Shown: in pieces, positions 8,327-10,594 of the stretch | Position numbering within the stretch: position 1 is the stretch's first letter | How the letters are laid out: every line of letters begins with the position of its first letter | DNA from: DATNFP01 sp035606335 | GTDB lineage: Bacteria; Bacteroidota; Bacteroidia; Chitinophagales; Chitinophagaceae | DNA length: 10,594 nt | Reading direction: 5' to 3' | Assembly (NCBI GenBank): GCA_035606335.1 | Contig: DATNFP010000001.1 | Location: 1-10,594 of the forward strand | Program-made: the position numbers and the translations under genes | Notes under the pieces: generated by a model | Seen by the model: the letters and a program-made list of their open reading frames with translations, nothing else | Told to the model about the DNA's origin: nothing | Databases searched by the model: none

Positions 8327-8353
8327 ACAACTATACTACAGGGACATCAATTT

Positions 8354-8385
8354 TCTCATTTCGATAATTTCCTATCATTTTGATA
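8354..8385. promoter_or_regulatory. Paired palindrome-like sites, candidate activator-binding sites (pair A)
   Basis: Two related 13-mers, TCTCATTTCGATA (8354-8366) and TATCATTTTGATA (8373-8385), lie 19 bp apart centre to centre. The second is a perfect inverted repeat TATCA-TTT-TGATA; the first is an imperfect version. The same motif occurs as a second pair at 9529-9561, before the kdp genes. The sites are about 120-140 bp upstream of the start of transcription predicted from the sigma54-like element at 8475-8490, a normal distance for NtrC-type enhancer sites. That the protein encoded at 6977-8326 binds here is inference. Confidence 0.5.
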
Positions 8386-8474
8386 AAACAACTGATATGG
8401 AATAGCCCGCCCTATATGCCAGAAATATGGGTTTCAGTACCAATCGTCAATTTTTAACATTACTAAAATATTCA

Positions 8475-8490
8475 TGGCATTCTATTTGGT
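8475..8490 (+). promoter_or_regulatory. Candidate sigma54 (-24/-12) promoter upstream of the 8515 gene
   Basis: TGGCATTCTATTTGGT matches the pattern TGGCAC-N5-TTGC-W with correct spacing, but has GG where the -12 element normally has GC. That mismatch is at a strongly conserved base. The predicted start of transcription, near 8501, is 14 nt before the ATG at 8515. Palindromic pair A is upstream at an enhancer-like distance, and a GAFTGA-containing activator is encoded just before. ATTTGG could alternatively be part of a different promoter type. Confidence 0.35.
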
Positions 8491-8514
8491 ATTATATCTT
8501 AAAACCGATTAGAA

Positions 8515-8874
8515 ATGATCAACCAATTCGAAGTTCCGATGTATCTGAAGGAAGCTCTTCCTGAAATAGAACAGGACTTGAACCATACAGATAACCCTGC
8601 TAATGCCTACCAATCCATACATATATTTCTTGATTATACTTTCAGAAAAGTAAAAGAGCACAATATGGCGGTAGTGAAAAAGTGTTTTTCCGTTGCTGAG
8701 AAATTATATAGCAAAGGAAATAACGTGGTGAAATGCGCAGTAGAAAATATTTTTGTCTTTTCGCTTTCCCATTTACCAGCAGAAAACCCAAATGATAAGA
8801 AGATGATTATGGGATTAATTCCCGGTTCCTTATACTCAATTTACATGCAACAGGTACTGCACCCTGGTCTATAA
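8515..8874 (+). CDS. Small helical protein of unknown function
   Basis: A 119-residue soluble protein with no signal peptide or membrane segment. I do not recognise a catalytic motif. The sequence looks wholly helical: an amphipathic N-terminal helix (5-22), a helix with YQSIHIFLDYTF (32-43), a basic middle segment VKKCFSVAEKLYSKG (54-68), a hydrophobic AVENIFVFSLSHL (75-87) and a C-terminal tail ending in HPGL. The last part, with GLIPGSLYSIYMQQVL, may pack as a final helix. It resembles small Bacteroidota proteins that I recall being filed as a domain of unknown function (possibly DUF7674), but I cannot confirm this without a search. It is 45 bp before a GNAT gene on the same strand with no terminator between them, so the two are probably one transcript. 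A sigma54-like promoter and paired palindromes lie upstream. That it is a real gene is supported by ordinary codon usage and by position; function is open. Confidence 0.8.
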   Translation: MINQFEVPMYLKEALPEIEQDLNHTDNPANAYQSIHIFLDYTFRKVKEHNMAVVKKCFSVAEKLYSKGNNVVKCAVENIFVFSLSHLPAENPNDKKMIMGLIPGSLYSIYMQQVLHPGL

Positions 8875-8919
8875 TTTAAATTATTCTCTCCTCAATTCAA
8901 ATTAAATACAGAAATAGAA

Positions 8920-9501
8920 ATGGACGATGTTTTTTGGGTTATGGTTGCTAACAGCAATCACCTGATTTACTCCCAATCAATTTGCGATGAAATGGCAGCA
9001 TCAGCCTTAGCTCGTGGTACAGGTATTTCAAAACGTTCTCCTCAGCAATTGGAGCAGAAAATGATGGCAGGTGAAGCTGTGATCGCTGTCACAGGCGATG
9101 GCAGATGGGCAGGCTTCTCTTATATAGCAAGCTGGGATGACGGAACATTTGTATCCAATTCAGGCCTTATCGTAGCTCCAGAGTTCAGGAAAAGTGGTAT
9201 AGCTACACAAATCAAGAAAAAAATATTCGAGCTAAGCCGTAAAAAATATCCAGATGCAAAAATATTTGGGTTAACTACGGGTGCTGCGGTAATGAGAATA
9301 AACAGCGAGCTTGGTTACGAACCGGTAATCTATTCAGAGCTTCCTAAAGAAGAGGCTTTCTGGCAAGGTTGCAAAAGCTGTGTAAACTTTAATATTCTCC
9401 AGAGCAAGGGATATAAATTCTGTCTTTGCACTGCTATGCTCTATGATCCAAAAGAACATTTAGAACAATCAATACAACAGGTCTGCATACCGGCAGCATA
9501 A
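8920..9501 (+). CDS. GNAT-family acyltransferase with four C-terminal cysteines
   Basis: A 193-residue cytoplasmic acyl-CoA-dependent transferase. The N-terminal part includes SICDEMAASALARGTGISKR (20-39). The acyl-CoA site is SGLIVAPEFRKSGIATQIKK (81-100), with the R-x-x-G-x-A loop at 90-95 that grips the pyrophosphate. NSELGY (128-133) is the usual helix-to-strand step late in the GNAT fold. The C-terminus carries Cys151-x2-Cys154 and Cys168-x-Cys170, a possible metal site or disulfide set. From memory, this subfamily sits beside argG/argC in Bacteroides, where it is thought to make N-acylglutamate for arginine synthesis. Here no arginine gene is near, and it lies between a gene of unknown function and kdp, so its substrate may differ. 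A strong hairpin follows its stop. Family call is firm; substrate is not. Confidence 0.85.
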   Translation: MDDVFWVMVANSNHLIYSQSICDEMAASALARGTGISKRSPQQLEQKMMAGEAVIAVTGDGRWAGFSYIASWDDGTFVSNSGLIVAPEFRKSGIATQIKKKIFELSRKKYPDAKIFGLTTGAAVMRINSELGYEPVIYSELPKEEAFWQGCKSCVNFNILQSKGYKFCLCTAMLYDPKEHLEQSIQQVCIPAA

Positions 9502-9528
9502 CATAACTATCGTTTATTTAACCCACAT

Positions 9529-9561
9529 TCTCATTTTGAGAAAAAGCTTATCAATTTGATA
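9529..9561. promoter_or_regulatory. Paired palindromes, candidate activator-binding sites (pair B, upstream of kdp)
   Basis: Two 13-mers, TCTCATTTTGAGA (9529-9541) and TATCAATTTGATA (9549-9561), are perfect inverted repeats around three central bases and lie 20 bp apart centre to centre. They share the consensus TNTCAWTTYGANA with pair A at 8354-8385. The centres are about 135-155 bp before the start of transcription predicted from the sigma54-like element at 9664-9679. The second site coincides with the terminator stem, so its symmetry may come from the hairpin; the first site does not have that excuse. Confidence 0.45.
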
Positions 9562-9575
9562 AGCTTTTTTGTTTT
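9541..9575 (+). terminator. Rho-independent terminator after the GNAT gene
   Basis: AAAAAGCTTATCAA (9541-9554) pairs perfectly with TTGATAAGCTTTTT (9556-9569), and a T-rich run ending in GTTTTAT follows. It begins 40 bp after the GNAT stop codon and should separate that transcript from kdp. The A-run on the left arm would let it work in both directions. The stem is AT-rich with only one GC step, so its strength is moderate. Confidence 0.75.
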
Positions 9576-9663
9576 ATAGCCACACTTTGTAATTAGATTT
9601 TCAGCTCGAAAAACATTACCAGTAAGAGGCTTGTCAATTGTTTCTATCCAATACCACACATTC

Positions 9664-9679
9664 TGGTACATATTTGGCC
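9664..9679 (+). promoter_or_regulatory. Candidate sigma54 (-24/-12) promoter of the kdp operon
   Basis: TGGTACATATTTGGCC contains the key GG (9665-9666) and GC (9677-9678) dinucleotides separated by exactly 10 bases, as in sigma54 promoters, with TGG and AC matching at the -24 element. Mismatches are T for C after TGG, and TGGC instead of TTGC. The predicted start of transcription is near 9690, 13 nt before the ATG at 9703. A random match is possible in 200 bp. The paired palindromes upstream and the nearby activator gene raise its credibility. Confidence 0.42.
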
Positions 9680-9702
9680 ATTTCTCTTTTCAAATCATAA
9701 TT

Positions 9703-9786
9703 ATGGTTACTCTTTTATTATTACTCACGGGGCTTGTATGCTTTGTTTTACTCTTTAAATCTATTGACTGGTTCGAAAAAATTTAG
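9703..9786 (+). CDS. 27-residue single-pass membrane peptide at the head of the kdp operon
   Basis: A short ORF starting MVTLLLLLTGLVCFVLL and ending in KSIDWFEKI. Residues 2-18 form one hydrophobic helix, followed by a short amphipathic, charged tail. The ATG is 13 nt after the start of transcription predicted from the sigma54-like element, and the TAG stop is 5 nt before the ATG of kdpF. That spacing is typical of translationally coupled genes and argues that it is translated. It resembles KdpF in size and topology but not in sequence, and I do not recognise it as a named family. It could be a second small stabilising subunit of the Kdp pump, a coupled leader peptide, or a chance ORF. A longer TTG-started frame overlapping here (from 9734) has no recognisable protein features. 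Confidence 0.6.
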   Translation: MVTLLLLLTGLVCFVLLFKSIDWFEKI

Positions 9787-9791
9787 AAACT

Positions 9792-9869
9792 ATGACAGCA
9801 CTATTCATTGTCGCAATCCTGACCTTCATTTATATGGTCTATGTATTAATCAAACCAGAAAAGTTTTAA
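9792..9869 (+). CDS. kdpF: KdpF, small membrane subunit of the potassium-transporting ATPase
   Basis: A 25-residue peptide beginning MTALFIVAILTFIYMVYVL and ending IKPEKF. It is one transmembrane helix with a basic tail; the L-x-x-P-E-(K/R)-F ending is the usual KdpF signature. KdpF stabilises the KdpFABC complex in the inner membrane. It is 5 nt after the 27-residue ORF and 12 nt before kdpA, so all three read as one operon. The length is typical for the family (about 25-30 residues). The gene is easily missed by automatic calling because of its size. Confidence 0.88.
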   Translation: MTALFIVAILTFIYMVYVLIKPEKF

Positions 9870-9881
9870 AACGGAATAATT

Positions 9882-10594
9882 ATGCAACACGAAATGCTAG
9901 GCATTATAGCAATGTATGTAATCACACTGGTGCTGGCTATACCATTAGGCAGATATATTGCTAAAGTTTACAGCAACGAACATGTATGGACTGACACCTT
10001 ATTCAATCCAATAGAAAAAATATTTTTTAGGCTCTCTCATATAGATGCTACCCGGGAAATGAATTGGAAGCAACACATGGTTGCTTTGCTCACAATTAAT
10101 TTATTATGGTTTCTATGGGCAATGTTTTGCCTGATGAACCAAGGATGGCTTCCATTAAATCCAGATCACAATCCATCTCAGACCTCAGATCTTGCATTTA
10201 ATACAGCTATTTCATTTATAGTGAACTGCAACCTCCAGGATTACAGCGGCGAAACCGGAGCTTCCTATTTCTCACAGGTATTCTGTTTACAATATATGCA
10301 GTTTGTATCTGCTGCAACTGGCATGGCTGCTGCCGCAATAGTATTCAATAGCCTTCGCGACAGAACAACCGATAAATTAGGCAACTTCTATAATTATTTC
10401 GTTAAGAGCCTTATACGTATTTTACTACCGCTTTGTATTGTAATGGCATTGATACAAGTCTTCAATGGTTCCCCCATGACATTTCATGGTAAGGACGTAA
10501 TGACAAGTGTGCAAGGCGATACAATGAATGTAAGTCGTGGTCCTGTAGCCGCCTTTATGGCAATAAAACACCTCGGTACTAATGGGGGCGGTTT
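9882..10594 (+). CDS. kdpA: KdpA, potassium-binding/channel subunit of the Kdp ATPase (5' part)
   Basis: The first 237 codons of KdpA; the gene continues past the right edge. KdpA is the potassium-selective channel-like subunit that feeds K+ to the P-type ATPase KdpB for ATP-driven uptake when K+ is scarce. Visible are an N-terminal membrane helix (4-23), then TM helices near 64-84, 140-157 and 174-193. The first selectivity-filter segment is NCNLQDYSGE (115-124), followed by SAATGMAAAA (143-152). The second filter sequence LGTNGGG (231-237) is at the very edge. The Cys in NCN replaces Thr of the E. coli NTN; I believe this is common in Bacteroidota. The ATG at 9882 follows the kdpF stop by 12 nt and has no strong Shine-Dalgarno sequence. 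The lack of a stop codon is due to the window edge only; kdpB and kdpC are expected next. Confidence 0.95.
   Translation, partial: MQHEMLGIIAMYVITLVLAIPLGRYIAKVYSNEHVWTDTLFNPIEKIFFRLSHIDATREMNWKQHMVALLTINLLWFLWAMFCLMNQGWLPLNPDHNPSQTSDLAFNTAISFIVNCNLQDYSGETGASYFSQVFCLQYMQFVSAATGMAAAAIVFNSLRDRTTDKLGNFYNYFVKSLIRILLPLCIVMALIQVFNGSPMTFHGKDVMTSVQGDTMNVSRGPVAAFMAIKHLGTNGGG

Noticed and set aside
9638..9677. Bacteroidota housekeeping promoter (-33 TTG, -7 TAnnTTTG) before kdp using TTG at 9638 and the TATTTG at 9671.
   Set aside because: The -7 part lacks the right internal spacing and the gap to TTG is too long for the usual 19-21 bp. It remains an alternative to the sigma54 reading if the spacing rule is relaxed.
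9734..9964. 76-codon TTG-started ORF across the kdp operon head.
   Set aside because: It runs out of frame across the 27-residue ORF, kdpF and the start of kdpA, and its translation has no recognisable features. The three in-order genes explain the DNA better.
10227..10256. Cys in place of Thr in the first KdpA selectivity-filter segment (NCN versus NTN).
   Set aside because: I recall this as common in Bacteroidota KdpA, so I do not treat it as a defect or novelty.

Overview
The window looks like a piece of a Bacteroidota chromosome, most likely Chitinophagales/Chitinophagaceae-like. The DNA is AT-rich, most starts lack a Shine-Dalgarno sequence, the histidine kinases are of Bacteroidota type (an ASHDLQEPLR H-box kinase and a CHASE3-GAF hybrid with three receiver domains), and the GNAT protein is of a kind I associate with this phylum. 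No IS element, tRNA, rRNA or CRISPR array is visible.

Layout. (1) 2-1103, plus strand: the last 36 codons of an ABC-transporter ATPase and a complete MCE/MlaD-type protein, the end of an Mla-like lipid-transport operon. (2) 1122-6766, minus strand: a signalling operon read from right to left, with a REC-HisKA-HATPase kinase, an 1149-residue CHASE3-GAF-kinase-REC-REC-REC hybrid and a CheR-type methyltransferase. None of the three has a DNA-binding domain. (3) 6767-6976: an AT-rich divergent intergenic region. (4) 6977-8326, plus strand: an NtrC-family sigma54 activator with an intact GAFTGA loop. (5) 8515-9501, plus strand: a small helical protein of unknown function and a GNAT acyltransferase with four C-terminal cysteines. 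(6) 9703 to the right edge, plus strand: the start of a kdp potassium-pump operon, with an unassigned 27-residue membrane peptide, KdpF (25 residues) and KdpA (cut by the edge).

The most interesting signal is in the non-coding DNA. Each of the two plus-strand gaps downstream of the activator gene (8327-8514 and 9502-9702) contains a pair of closely related 13-bp palindrome-like sites, consensus TNTCAWTTYGANA. The sites are 19-20 bp apart centre to centre. Each pair lies roughly 85-130 bp upstream of a sequence resembling a -24/-12 sigma54 promoter, and each predicted transcription start falls 13-14 nt before the next start codon. I infer that the NtrC-type protein binds these sites and drives both the 8515-9501 genes and the kdp operon through sigma54. 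This would differ from the usual KdpD/KdpE, sigma70-type control of kdp. The divergent kinase operon would be the obvious source of phosphoryl input. This is a hypothesis from sequence pattern and has not been demonstrated.
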